From NCBI GenBank assembly GCA_023846275.1, contig JAIUJO010000087.1, forward strand, positions 1,115,001 through 1,179,000: DNA of 64,000 nt. The letters are read 5' to 3'. A model generated the notes under the pieces. That model was not told the DNA's origin. It searched no databases and was given only the letters and a program-made list of their open reading frames with translations. The translations under genes were made by a program, and so were the position numbers. This document shows, one piece after another, positions 34,401 through 48,639 of the stretch; position 1 is the first letter of the stretch, and every line of letters begins with the position of its first letter. Source of the stretch: Vanilla planifolia. Taxonomy: Eukaryota > Streptophyta > Magnoliopsida > Asparagales > Orchidaceae.

Positions 34401-37400
34401 TGTTCATGTGGATGTACATGTGTGCAAGTACATGTGTGTGATTGTTCATGCATGTGTGCATTTATTTGTGTGTGTGTGCATGTGTGTGCCTCTATGTGTG
34501 TGCACGTACATGCATTTGTGTTTACACAAGTCTACACATTTGTGTGTGCATATCAGTGTGTTGATTCATGTACATGTATGTGTGTGCATGTATGCATGTT
34601 TGTATGTGTGTGTTTATATACGTGTGTGAATATGCATGTGTATGTTTGTGCATGTGCATTCATGTTCATGTGTGTGTATTTACATGTGTCTGTATGTGTG
34701 AGTTTTTGAGCATGTGGGTGCATGTGGGTGTGCTTGTGTGTATACCTATGTGATTGTGTGTGTCGGCATATGTGTGTGTACAAACGCACATGTAAATGCT
34801 TGGGTATGTGCATGTGTGTGGGTGCATGCATGAGAGTGTTTGTATGTAGATGTGCAATTGTGTGTACCTACGTGTGTCTATGTGTGTGTGTGTTTGAACG
34901 GGTGTGTGTGTGTGTGTGTGTGTTTTTGTGTATGTGCTTGTGTGGGTGTGTTTGTGTGTGTGTATGCATAAGTGTGTACATATTGTGTGTGTGTGTGTGC
35001 ATGTGCATATGTGTATATGTGTGGGTGTGAGTACAAGTCTATGAGTTTGTATGTGCATGCATGTGTGTGTGTGTGTGTGCAAGTTTATGCATGTGTGTTT
35101 GCATGTGCCTGTGAGGGTCCACTTGCATATGTATTTGTTTGTGTCCAATTGTGTGTATGTGCATGTGTTTCGTTATCTATGGTATTTGTGTGCATGTGTG
35201 TGAACATGAGTGTGTGTGTATGTGTGTTTGTGAATTTGCATTTGCGTTTGTACTTGTGTGCAAGCTTAAGTGCATGTGGGTGTGTGTTTTTCCATGTGGG
35301 TGCCTATATTTTTTCAATTGATTATGTTAATATGCATTTGGGTGCATGTGGATTTGATTACATGGATTTGTGTGTGTGCATGTTTGTTTGCTCGTGCATG
35401 TGTGGATGTGGGTGTATGTGTGCGTGTAGGTGTGTCTACACTTCTATGAGCTATGCCTATGCATGTGAGTGTGTGTCCTTGTGTGTACATGTGAGTTGAT
35501 TCATATGCATGTGAGCATGTAAGTCTACATATGCATAAGTGGGTGTGTGTGTGTGTGTATGAGAGCATGAGGCTCTACGTGTTTGTGTATGTGTGTGCAT
35601 ATGAGTGTGTGAATGTGCAAGTGTGCATTTGTGCTTGGGTACATGTGTGCGTATGCAACTGTGCGTGCATGTGTGTCTATTTTTTGTCTGTCTATGGGAA
35701 TGTGTGTGTGCTGTGACAGTATGTATTGATGCATGTGCTTGGATGTGTGTTTATGTGTGTAAGCAAGTGTGTCTGTGCTTGCCTATGTATGTATTCTTGT
35801 TCATCGTTGCAAGTGTGCTATGTGTGCATAAGAATGTCCATGCATGTTGCTATTGGTGAGTGTGTGTGTGAGTATGTGCATGTGTGTAGGTGCAAAAGTG
35901 TGCGATTATGTGTGGTTGTGCATGTTCATGTGTATATGTCTATGTATGAGGGTGTGTGTCAACGTTCTTGTGCACATGTGCATGCATGTGCCTTTGTGTT
36001 TGTGTGTGCGTGCAAGCATATGTGGGTTTGTGTGTTTGTGCACGTGCTGGTGTGTGTGAATGTGCATGTATATCTTAGTATGTGTAAGTGTGTTTATTAG
36101 TGGTATGGGTGTGTGTGTGTATGTGCATGTGTGCATGTGGGTTCACGCTTGCATTTGGGAGCATGCATGCATGTGTGTGTATTTCTGTCTATGTGTGCCA
36201 ATGTTCATGTGAATGCGTGCTTTGTGTGTGCAAGATTGTATTCATGTGTGCATATGTATGTGAATGTGTGAATGTGTGTATGTGTAAGCATTTGTAAGAC
36301 TATGGGGGCATGTGGGTATCCTTGTTTGTGTGAACGTGAGTGTGCACGTGTATCTGCTTATGCAAGTGCTTGTGAATGTGAGTGTGCATGTGGGTATGCT
36401 TGTTTGTGTGCATTTGCATGTGTCTGTGTGCATGCACCCACATGTGAGTGAGTGTGTGTGCGTGCATTTGCGCTTGTGTGTGCAAATGTGGATTTATATG
36501 TGTGTGTACATGTGTGGACGTGTGTTCTTGTGTGTGTATTTAAGTGCATGCATGTGTGCATGACATATGTGTGTGCAAGCATGCACACATCTATGTGTGT
36601 GTATGTGTGTGAGTGTTTGTAGGTGTGTACACATGTGGATATGTTTGAGTGTGTGGGTATGCATGTGTTCGTGTGTACGTATGGATGCTTAAGTTTCTTT
36701 GCATGTTTGTGTGTTGTGTGTGTTGTGAGAGTTTTGTGTCCCTTTGTTTGACTGTATGCATGTTTGTAGGTGTGGTTATTCATGTGTGTGTGTGTGTGTG
36801 TGTGTATGCATGTATGTGTATGCATGTGTGTGAACGTGTGTGTGTGTGTACGTGCATGTGTGTTACTGTGAGTATGTGCATGCACGTGTTTGTATGTGCA
36901 TGTGTAGATGCACACATGTGCCTGCATATACAGATGTGTTCTTGCTCATGCACCACTATGTGTGTACGTGTGTGTGCTTGTGTATTCCTGTACATGAGTG
37001 TGTCAAATTGTATATGTGTGTGTATGTGTGCCTGTGTGTGTAGATGGGTTTGTGCATGCACATATGTGCATGTAGGTGAATGTGAGGGTGTTTGGGTATA
37101 CAAGTCTTTGCCAATGCAAATGATTTGTGTTAGTTTGTCCATGTCTATGTGTCTTTGTCTACATTTTATGTGTGTGGGAGGTGGGTCTGTGCTTGTGAGT
37201 GTGCATGGGTGAGTGCATGTTTGCTTATGTGTGTCTTGTTGTGTGTATGTGTGTGTGGGTGGTTGTGTGAGCATGTGTAAGCTCGTATGTGTGTATGTGT
37301 GTGTGCACATGTGCATAAGTATGTGCGTGTGTGTGCATTTGTGTGGGTGTGTGTGAGTATTTGTGCATGAGCATACGTATCTATGTTAGCACGAATATGT

Positions 37401-40400
37401 TGGTATTTATGTGTGTGCTTATGTTTTTGATTACATGAATGTGTTTGTGCATGTTTGCGTGTGTTTTGTTGTATGTGTGTGTCTGTGTGTGATTGTGCAT
37501 TTGTGTTGACACATGTGTGTTTGTATTCACATGCATGTGTGAGTGTAGCTATGTGTGTGTGTGTGTCTTTTTGTTCATGTGTGTGATTGATTACATGTGT
37601 GTACCTATACAAGTGTGTGATTGTGTTCATGTGTGTGTGCTTGTGCAAGTGTAGGTATGTGTGTGTATATGCATGTTTGCTTGTGCATGGGTGTGTGTAG
37701 TTGAGTACTTGCATGTGTTTGAGTGCATTTGCATGTGCACATATGTATGTGTGGATGCATGTCTGTATGTTTTTGTTTGTGTATGTGTGTGTGTGTTTAT
37801 GTGTGAGTGCATTTGTGCATGTGTGTGTGCAAGTGATCAAATGTGTGTGCATGGATGCTTGTGTATGTTCATGTGTATGTGCATGTGCAAGTGTGTGATT
37901 ATGCATATGTGCTACGTGTGGATACACATGTATCTAAAATCATGTGTATGCATGTCTATTCTTGTGCATGTGTTTGTGATTGTGTTTGCTTATGTGTGTG
38001 TGCTTGTGTGTCTGCATGCATGTGTGTGTGTATGTGCCAGTGGAAGTGCGTGCAAGTGTGCTCATATGTGTGCACATTTGCATGTGTTTGTCCATGAGTG
38101 TTGGCATGTTCTTTTGTGTGTTTGTTTGTGTGTGTTTGTGAGTGTGTGCATATATGAGTTTTTGTGCATGTGACTATGTACTTTTGGGCATAAGCACATA
38201 GGTCAATATGTGGGTTTGTGCATTTGCATATGTTTGTAAATGTTCATATGTATGTGTGCATGTTTATCTATATAGATATGATAGTGAAGCAAATTTTATG
38301 TGTGTGTGTATGTGCATGTTTTCTTATTTGTGTGTGTACTTGTGTGTTCATGTGTGGGTGTGTGAGAGAGTGTATACTTTTGTGTGTGCATGTTTGTTTG
38401 CATGTGTGTTCAAGTTTTGAGTGTTTGCATGCATATGTGAGTATGTTCGTGTATGCATGAATATGTTCATGAGGGTGCATGTGTTTATTTCTATGCATTT
38501 GTGTGTGTGTATAATGTGTGCATCTTGGTGTTTTTGTTCATGTGTGTTGGTGCTTCTACATGCATGTGGGCATGCATCCATGTTTGTGTGTGTGTGTGTG
38601 TCTTTGTGTATATGTGTTTGTGCATGTGCATATGTATATGTGCTTGTGTGTTCATGTTGGTGTGTGGGTGTGTGTGCTTGTGTGTGCATGTGTATATGTC
38701 TATGGTCATGTGTGCACATGTATGTGTATGTGCATGTAAGTGTATGTGTTTGTGTGCGCTTGTGCGTGCATGTGCATGTGTGTATGTCTGTGCGTGTCCA
38801 TAAGACTATATGTGCATGTCTACAAGCCTATGTGTGTGCATGTGCATGTGTATGTGCATGTGTCTGTGCATGAATGTGCATGTGCTTGAGCATGCACATG
38901 TGTGCTCTGAAGTGTGCATTTGTGCTTATGTGTGGGTGTGTTTGTGTGTGTACATTTGTTTATGTGTGCATGTGTACCTATGTATGTGTGTGTACTTGTG
39001 CATATGTGTGTGTGTGCACTTATGTGCACGTGTTTTCTTGTGAGTGTTCAAGTGTGGGTGCTTGTGAGTGAGCAAGCATGTGTGCATGTGCATGTGCATG
39101 TGTGTATGTGGCTAGGTGTCTATGTGTGCATGTGTGTTTGTCTGCAAATGTGAGCACATGTGTATGTGCACGTGTGTACCTGTATGTAAGTTTGGCTGCA
39201 TATGCACATGTATTTATTTGTTTATGTGTGTTCATGTGTGTATGTTTGTGTGCATGTGTGAATGCATTGTGTTTGTATGATGTGTGTGCACTTGTGCATG
39301 TGTGTGTGTGTATAAGTGTGTGTGTGTGTGGGTATATTTTTATGCATGTGCATTTATGTGTGTGCATGCATGTACATGTGTGTGTGTGTTCTTACAATTA
39401 TGCATGTATGTGTGTTTGCATGAGTATGTACATGTGCATTTGTATGCTTATGTGTGTGCATGTGTACATCTATATCCACGTATGTTCTTGTGTGTGTGCT
39501 AGTGCGAGTGCATGTGAAGGTGCAAGCATGCGTGTGTGTGTTTGTGTGCTTGCATGTATGTGTGCATTTGCAACTGTAAGTTTGTGCATGCATGTCCACA
39601 TATATGTATGTTTGTGTTCATGTGCACATGTGTTTATGTATGTGTGTGCACGTACAGGAGTATGCATTTGTGTGTGTGTTGTGTGCATTTGTATGCATGT
39701 GTACATTAGTGTGTTTTTGGGTGTGAGTATCTGTTTATGCATGTGCAACCATGTGTGTGTATGTGTGTATATATTCATGTGCATGTGTGTATGTGCATGT
39801 GTCTATGTGTATGTGCACCTATGATTGTGCATATGTGTGTCTAGGTGCGATAATGCATGTGGATGCCTATGTGTAGCCATTGTTATTTTTGTGTGACTAC
39901 ATAATGCATGAGTATGCATCTGTGTCTCTGCTTGCATGTGTGTGTTTGTGTATGTGTGTGTGAGTGCACTTGTGTGTGGTTGTGTGTGTACATACATTTG
40001 TGTGCATGTGGGTGCATGTATGTAGGTGTGGTTATATGTTTGTTTTTATGTGCATGTGCTTTTGTGCATATATATCCATGTACATGTTTTTCTACATGTG
40101 TTTTATGTGTGTCTATGCATTGGCCTATGTGTACATGTGTATGTGTGTGTTTGTATGTGCCATAATGTGTGTATGTATGTCACTATGCTTGCGTGTGTGT
40201 AAGTGCATATGCATGAGCAAGTGTGTGTGAGTGAATGGTAGTGTTTGGGTGTTTGTGTACTTGTTTGTGTGTGGGTGTGCCTATGCTTGTGCGTGTTTAC
40301 ATGCGTACATGGGAGTTGGTGAGCATGTGCATTCATGTTCTTATGTGTGACTATGTGTGCATATGCATGCGCATGTGTGTATGGGTACATTTGTGTGCAT

Positions 40401-43400
40401 GTGTGTGTGCATGCTTTTGTGCATGTGTGTGTATGTATGCATATGTGGGTGGGTGGGTGTGTTTGTGCATGTGCCTGTGTAAGTGCATATGCATGTTTGT
40501 GAATCCATGTGTGCATGCACATAGATGCATATGCATATGTGTGTGTGTTTGTGTGCATATCTATGTGCATGTCTTAGTACATATGTGTGTGTGTGTGCAC
40601 TTGCTTGTGCATGTGTGTGCGAATATGCATGTGGATGAAGTGTGTGTGTGTGTGTATGTATTGGTATGTATGAGTGCATGTGTGCAGGTATGTGTGTGCG
40701 TGTGTGCATGTGTAAAGGCATGTGGATATCTATGTGCATGTGTGTGTGGTTGTGTGTGCAAATGTGTGTGCATGCTTACAAGCCTTTGTGTTTGTGTGTA
40801 TGCCTATGCATGGGAGTGTGCATGTATATTTGTGTTGCTGCAAGAACATTTTTATTCTTATGCATGTACGTGTGTGCACAAGTGCTTGTCCATACCAGTT
40901 TGTGCATGCATGCATCATTATGTGTCTGAATGTGTACATGTTAGTGTCTATGCATAGGCATCTATGTCTACCTGTGCATGGGTGTGTGCATGTGTGTGTG
41001 TGCATGCATTCACTTGTGATGTGTGAGTGTGTGCATGTGTGTGTAAGCATATAGGTGTGTGTATTTGTGTGTGTTCCTATGTGCATGTTTGTGCAAGTCT
41101 ATGAGCTTGTGTGTGTGTGTGTTCCTATGCATATAAGTGTGCCTACATATGCATGTGCATATGCATTTGTATTAATGCCCATGTATGTGCATTTGTGTTC
41201 ACATTAGTGTGTGTGTCTATACTTGGTTTTTTGTAAGTGTGTGTGTACATATGCATTAGCATGCAAGTTTATATGTGCATGTGCATCTTTGCATATGTGT
41301 TCATGTGTTTGCATATGCATATGAGTGCATATGAGTCCATGTGTTATGTGGTTAGGGGTGTGTGTGTGTGTTTATGTATGGACATTTGTGTGTTCCTGCG
41401 TGTGGGCATATGTGTGTGTGCACGCTTATGGATATGTATATGTGCATGCATCTTTGTGTTCGTGTTCATGTGTGTTTGTGTGTGTGTGCATGCAGATGTG
41501 TGTACGCAGGTGTGTTAATGTGTGACTATGTATATGTATGCGTGTGTGTTTGTGTGTCCATGTGGCTATGTGGGTATGTGTCCTTGTGTGTGTGTATTAG
41601 TTGTGGGTGTGTGAGTGCATGTGTGTCTGTGTGCATCTGTATGCATCTACAATTATGCATGTATATGTCTGTGAGCATATATGTGAACAAGTTTGTAATT
41701 CTATGTTTGTATTTACGTGCCTATGCATATGTGTGTGCAATAATATGCTTGTATTTGTGCATGCATTTCTCTCTATTTGTGTGTGCATGATCATGTGCAT
41801 GTGTGCATGTGTGTGTGGATATGTGTGTGTGTGTATTTATGCACGTTGGCTTGTGAGTGTATGCATGCATGCATATGTCAAAGTGTGTATATGCAAGTGT
41901 GTGCATCTGTGTGCACATATGTACTTGCCTGTGTGCGAGTATAGGTGCATGCATGTGTGCTTGTCATGCGAGTGGACAAGCATGTGCATCCATATATATG
42001 TGGGTGGGGTGTGTGTGCATGCATGTGTGCGTGTGTGTATATATGAGTGTGACTGTAGGTGTTTGCATGTGCATGGGTGTATGTATTTGTGTGTGTGCAT
42101 GTTGTGCTCATATGTCTACATGCATGTGCATGTATGCACATGTGTGTGTGGGGGGGTATATGCATATGGATGTGTGTGTGTGTCTATGTGTGTGGGTATA
42201 CCTCTATTTTGGGATGCGCATTCTTGTGTGTGCATGTGCATGTGTTCATGTGAGCATACAATGTGTGTGTCCATACATGTATGTGTATGCTTGTATTTGT
42301 GTGTTTGTGTGCATGTGCTTATGTCTGTGTCTATGTATGTGTGTGTAGTTGTGTGTTCATGCATTTGTGTGCATGTGGGTGTGTGCAAATGTGTGTAGGT
42401 GTGCATTTGTTTGCATTTACATGTGTTGTCATGCATTTCTATTTATGCATGTGTGTTTCTGCAAGTATTTTATGTGTGTGTGTGTGCATGGGCTTGTGTA
42501 TGCATGTGTGTGCATGTGTGTATATGAGTGTGTGGTTCACATATGTGTGTGTGTGTGCTTGTGTTTGTTTAAGGGAGCATACAAGTGTGCGACTGTGTTT
42601 GCGTGAGTGAGTGGTTGTGTGTGTGTGGGTGTATTTATGCATGTGAATGAGTGTATGTGTACTTGTATGATTTGTTTATATGGATGTGTGTGAGTAAGCA
42701 TGTATATGCTTGTTCTTGTATGTGAGTGTTTATGCTTACATGTTCACGTGTGTGTTTTGGAGCATTTGTGTGCATGTTTTTGTCTATGTGTGTGTGTGTG
42801 TGTATATGAGTGTTTGTGCATCTACATGTGTGTGTGGGGGGTGTGTATGTGAGTATGTCAGTTTGAGTGCACATGTCTATTTGTGCATACATGCATGCAA
42901 TTGCATAGATGTATGTATATGCATGTGTGTGCATGTGTATGATTATGCACATATATGTGTGCACATGTTATTCTTGTGTCTATGCATGTTAGACTGTGTG
43001 TGTGTGTGTGCATGTTTATGTTTGTTATGTGTGTGTGGGTACTTTGTGTGGGTGCATTAATTTGTTTGTGTGATTGTTCATGTGTGTGTACTTGCATGAG
43101 CATGTCAGTGTGCACGTGTTTGTGTAAGTATAGATTTATGTGGGTGAGCCTTTGTATATTTATTTGTTCCTATATATATAAGAGTACATTTTTGTGCATG
43201 AGCATATGTGTTTGTTTGGATGTGCATGTGTTCATGGGTGCATGCATGTATGTGTACATGAGCAGGTGCACGTGCATGCATGTTTGTGTGTGCATGTGCA
43301 AGTGTGCATGTGTTTATAAGTGAGTGTGTGCATATGGTGTCCATGCATGTGTGTTTATTTGTGCTTATGCATAGGCATGAGTTTGTGTTGGTTTGTTCAT

Positions 43401-43920
43401 ACATGTTTGGTATGTGAGTGTCTTCATGCATGTGCACATTTGTATTCACGTATGTAGTTCTATCCATTTGTCTTTGTACATATATGTACATGTGTGCGTG
43501 CAAGTCATTGAGCTTATGTGTGCATGTGTTCCTATACGTATGTGTATGTATTAGTATCATTGTGTGTGCGTGCTGAGGTGCTTGTGTGTGTGTGTGTGCG
43601 TGCATGTGTGTGTGCATGTTCATGTGTATGTGCATATATGCATGTGTAAGCATGTGTGTGTGCCTGTGTGATTTTGTGTGTGTGTGAGTTCTCATGTGTG
43701 TCTCTATGCATGGATATATGTGTGTGGTTGTGCATGGGCATGCGTTTATTAGTGGATATGTGTGAATGCATACTATGTGTTCGTACTGTGTGTGTGTTTG
43801 TGTGCATGCATGTGTTGTGTGTGTGTGTCTATGGATACATAATTGTAATGCATATGAGCAAGCAAGTGTGTATGCATGTGTGTGTGTGTACGTATATTTT
43901 TGTTGGTGGTTGTGTGCATG

Positions 43921-44019
43921 TGTTGTGCATGCGCAACACATGTATCTATGTGTACATATTCATGTGTGTTTATCTGTGTACATATACATGTGTGTTTATC
44001 TGTGTACATGTACACAGAT
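43921..44019. repeat. Cluster of palindromes within the TG array
   Basis: A near-perfect 18-bp palindrome (tgttgtgcatgcgcaaca, one G·T-type mismatch) lies at 43921-43938. A perfect 22-bp palindrome centred on the catg at 44008-44011 spans 43998-44019. Between them a roughly 23-bp unit containing tgtgtttatctgtgtacat is repeated twice head to tail (about 43964-44009). Such self-complementary segments could extrude as cruciforms. Confidence 0.85.
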
Positions 44020-47000
44020 GTGTGTGTGCTTGTATGTGTTTTGTGAGTGGGTGCATGTGTGGGTGTGTGCATGTGTTTGTGTACAATGTGTATGTATGTT
44101 GGTGTGTGTGTGCTTATAGCAATGTGTCTGTAGGTGTGACTATGTGTGTGTGTGCATGTGTATACATGTTAATGAGTGAGAGTGTGGTTGCACTTGTATG
44201 CATGTTTGTTCATGTTTATGTGTGAGCATGCATGCTTCTTTGTGTTTATGATGTGTAAGTGTGTGCATGCAAGTGTGTTTGTGTTATGCAAGTACATATG
44301 TGTATTTTTGTGAGATTGTTCATGTATGCCAGACTATTAATGTGGGTGTGTTTGTGCATGTGTGTGTGTGTGTGCATTTATGTGATTGTGAGTGCATGTG
44401 TGTGTGTGTGTGCATGTTAGTATGATTGTGTGTGGGTATATGTTTGTCATTATGCATATGGGTGTATATCTATGTGCATATGTGTGTGTATGTATTTATC
44501 TGCATATTTTGTGTGTGTCTATGCGTGTGTGCATGTTTGTACTTATGCATTCACTTTTGTGTGCTTGGGTACAAACTTGTGTGTGCATGTGTGTTTGTGT
44601 GTGTATGCATGCATGTGGGCATATATGTGGGTATGTGTGTGTGTGTGTGAGTGTATGTACATGTGTATGTGATTATGAGCATGTTTGCATGTGTGTGCAT
44701 ACATGTATGTTCATGTGTAAGTACGTATGCATTTGTCACTACTTGTGTGTGCTTGTTTGCATGTGTGCATTTCTGTTTATTCTTGTGTGGTTGTTTTTGT
44801 GTTTGTGTGCATGCATGTGTGCGTGTGCATGTGCGAGGGTTTGTGCACTGGTAGGAGTGGGTGTCGATGTGGAGGTGTGTTTATTATATGTGTACGTGTG
44901 TCTGTGCATGCATGTTCATATATGTGTGTTCATGTAAGTGCATTTACGTGTGTGTGCATGTGAGCTTGTGTCTATGTGTGAGCATGTGTGTGTGTGCATG
45001 CATGCATGCATGTTTGCATGTATGTGCGTAAGCATGTTCTTGTGTGTGCATGTGCATGTGTGTGTGTATGCTTGTATGTGTTTATGTGTATTTTTGCTCA
45101 TGTGAATGTGTGTGTGTGTGCATATGTGTGTGTGCACATGCATGTGCATTGTATGTGAGTGTGTGTATGTATGTGTGTGCTTGTGTCTAAATGCATGGGT
45201 GTGTGAATCTATATCTACATGTGTGTGATTGTGTGGGTGTGTGCATGCATATTTTATTGCTTGTGTCCATGTCTATGTGCACATGCATGTATGCATGTTC
45301 ATATTTGTGCATGTGTGTATGTGTGCATGTCTCTATGTGCTTGTGCGTGTATATGGGTGCATATGTGCTTTCTGTGTGTGTTCAAGGGTATGCATCTACG
45401 TACCCTTGTGCGTATTTGTGTATGTTTTTGTACATATGTGTGTATGTAAATGTGCATGTGTTGGGTGTGTGGATGTGCATGTGTACTTATGAGTTTTTTT
45501 GGTGTGTGTGTGTGTGTGGATGTGTGTGTGCATGCATGTGTGTGTATTTGTATGTATGTGTAAGTTGTCTGTATGCTTAGGCACACGTATGTATAGGTAA
45601 TTGTGCATGTCTATTTTTGCTAGTTTGTGTGCATGTTTGTATGTGTTTGTTCATATGCATGTGTGTGTGTGTGTGCATTTGTTTGTGAGTGTGTCTACAT
45701 GTATGTACACATTCACACATTTAGGTATGTGCATGTGTACATGTATTAGTGGGTGTGGATGCATTATGTATGTTTTTGTGCTTGCATGCATGAGTGTTAA
45801 TGTGTGCATGTTAGTAAAATTATGCCTGTGTGCATGCACATCCATATGTACATGTATGTGTGCCTATGTGTGTGCTTTTGTTTGTGTGTGCATGTGTATG
45901 TGTGCATGCTATTGAGTGTGTATATATATGAGATAATGTGTATGTTCATGTGCATAGGTGCATTAGTGTCTGTGTTTGTGTGCAAGTATGATCATGAGCA
46001 TTTATGTTAGTGTGAGTGCGTGTGCATATGTGTGAGCCTGTGTGTGTGCATGCGTTTATTTGTATGCAGATGTCTATGTAATGTCTGAGCAAGTGTTTAT
46101 GTTGTCTGTGCATTGGTGTGCATGTATGCATATGTGTGTGTGTGCATGTATCTATTTTTATATATGTGTGAACATTTTCGTAGATGTGTGTGTGTGGGTG
46201 AGTCTACGTGTTTGTATATTGTTTATGTCCATGCGTGAGTCTACATGTGCATGCATGTGTGCATGTCTGTGTTTCTATGTTTATGATGTGTTCATGCATG
46301 CATCCATTTGTCTACAAATATGCATATTCGTGCTTTTGTGTAGGTGCATGTGTGTGTGTGCATGCATTTATATGTTTATATATGCTTGTACTTCTATGTG
46401 CATATATGCATGCTTATGCATGTGTATTGATGTTTGCATATGTGTATGTATGTGTTTGTGTATGTGTGTGCTTTTGTGTGTGTGTGTATGTATACATGGG
46501 TGTGCTTATTTGTGTGCATGTGTGAGTTTCTGTGCATGTTTGTGTGCATATGTAGGTGAATGTGTGTATATATGTGCATGCATTTGTGTGGTGTGCGCAT
46601 GCATATGTGCATATTTGTTTATGTGTATGTATGTGTTTGTGTGTGTGTGTGCTTTTGAGTGCATGTGCATGTGGGTGTCTGTGTATGTGCATGTGGGTGT
46701 GCATGTGGCAGTGCTTGTGCATGTTTGTGGGTGCACATGTGGGTGTATTTGTTTGTTTGTGTGGGTGTGTCTATGCATTTGCAAGTGTGCATGTCCATCC
46801 AGGTGCGTGTGTGTTCGTGTATAGATGCACATGTTTGCATTACTATGTGTGTGGATGTATGTGTGTGTGAGTGAATGAGTTTCTGTTGTGTGCATATGGG
46901 TAGAGTATGTGCACTTCCATGTGCATATGTGTATGTATGTGTACTTGTGTATTGATGTAAGTTTTTGTGTGTAAGAGTGTGTATGTGAACATGTTTGTTT

Positions 47001-48639
47001 CTAGGCATGTTTGTGCCTGTGTGTGGTTCTCTAACTACATGTGCATGTCTGCTTGTGTGTGTGCTTATATGTGTATATGCATCTTCATTTGTGTGTGTTT
47101 GTATTTGCTTTTTTATTCATGTGTGAGTGCATGTGTTCGTGCAAGCATTCATGTGTGAATTAATTTTTGCATGTGTATGTGCATGTGTGGGTGTCTGTGT
47201 GCATTTAAGTATGTGCACATGTGCATGTGTGTGTGTGTGTGTGTATATGTCTGTGCATGCTTGTGCATGTGTGTTTTTTGTGCGCATTTTTATGTGTGTG
47301 TGCACACACACTTGTGGGTGTGATCATGTGCATGTGTATGCAGTTTCATGTGTGTGTGGGTTTAGGAGTATGTCTGAGTGCATACAAGCTTGTGTGTACA
47401 TGTGTGTGAGTCTTTGTGAGTGCATACACATGTGTGTCTATGTATGTTTGTGTGCAAGCTTATGATTGTGTGTGTATGTGATTGTGCTTGCTCACCTGAG
47501 TGTGTGTGTGCATGTTTATGCATGTGTACAAGTGTGTGCATATGTGTGTGTGCGAGTGTTTGCATTGCATTTAGGTGCGTGTGTGTGCATGTGAGTGCAT
47601 GTGCAGGTGTTTGTGTGTGCAGGTGTTTGTGTGTGCATGTGTTTGTGTGTGCATGTGCATGTACTTATGCAAGTGTGTGTTCATGTCTTTGTTGGTGTGT
47701 ATGTGTATGAGCTTGTGCATTGGGGTGTGCATTTGTGTGCATATGTGTGTAAAGGTGTGGGAGTGGGAGTGGGTGTGGATGTGTGTGCATATGTACATGT
47801 CTGTGTGTGCTTTGTGTGCATGTGGATGCATTCATGTGCTTGTGTGTGTGTGTGTAGATGTGTATGTGTGTGCTCACGTGAGTGTGTGTGTTTATGCATG
47901 CATGGGTGAGTGTATGTGTGCACGTGTGCATGCGGGTACTACATGAGCTTATGCCTAGGAATATTGGAAAGTCTCAGCATTTGCGTGCATATGTGTATAT
48001 GTGTGGATGTGTTTATGCTTTTGGGTGTTTACATGTATGCATTTGTGCTTATGTTTGTGTTTGTGTGTGTATGTGTATGCTCGTATTTGTGTGAGCATAT
48101 GTGTGCATGGGTGTTTGTGTCTGAGTGTGTACACGTGTGTGCACCTGGATGTGTTGCATTAATAAGTACATGCATGTGTGTATGTGTTTGTGTTTGTAGG
48201 TGTGTGTGTGCAAGCACATGCATGTGTGTTAATTCTTGTGTGTATTTCTATGTGTGCATGTGTGCTTGTGTTTGTGTAATCATGTGTTCCTATGTATGGA
48301 TGTGAGTATGTGTGTGTATGTGTGGTTGTACTGTGCATGCATGTACATGTGTTTCGTATTATGGTTTACATGCATGTGTTTGTGTGCATGTGAGTGTGTC
48401 TGTGTGTATGCATGTGCTTATGGGGGTCTGTGTTGGTGTGTGTGCATGCGTACATGAACATAAGTGTGTGAACATGTCAATAAGCATGTGTTCGCATGTA
48501 AATGTGTATGTTTATGTGTATGTGCATATGAGTACATCTGTGTGTGAGTGTGTGTGAATATATGCATTTCTGTGCATGTGTGTAAGTGTGCATCTGTGTA
48601 CATATGTGCTTTTGTACACATGTGTGTCTATGTGTGTGT

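Noticed and set aside
40440-40462. G-quadruplex candidate (GGGTGGGTGGG)
   Set aside because: Only three runs of three G occur close together; a fourth run is lacking.
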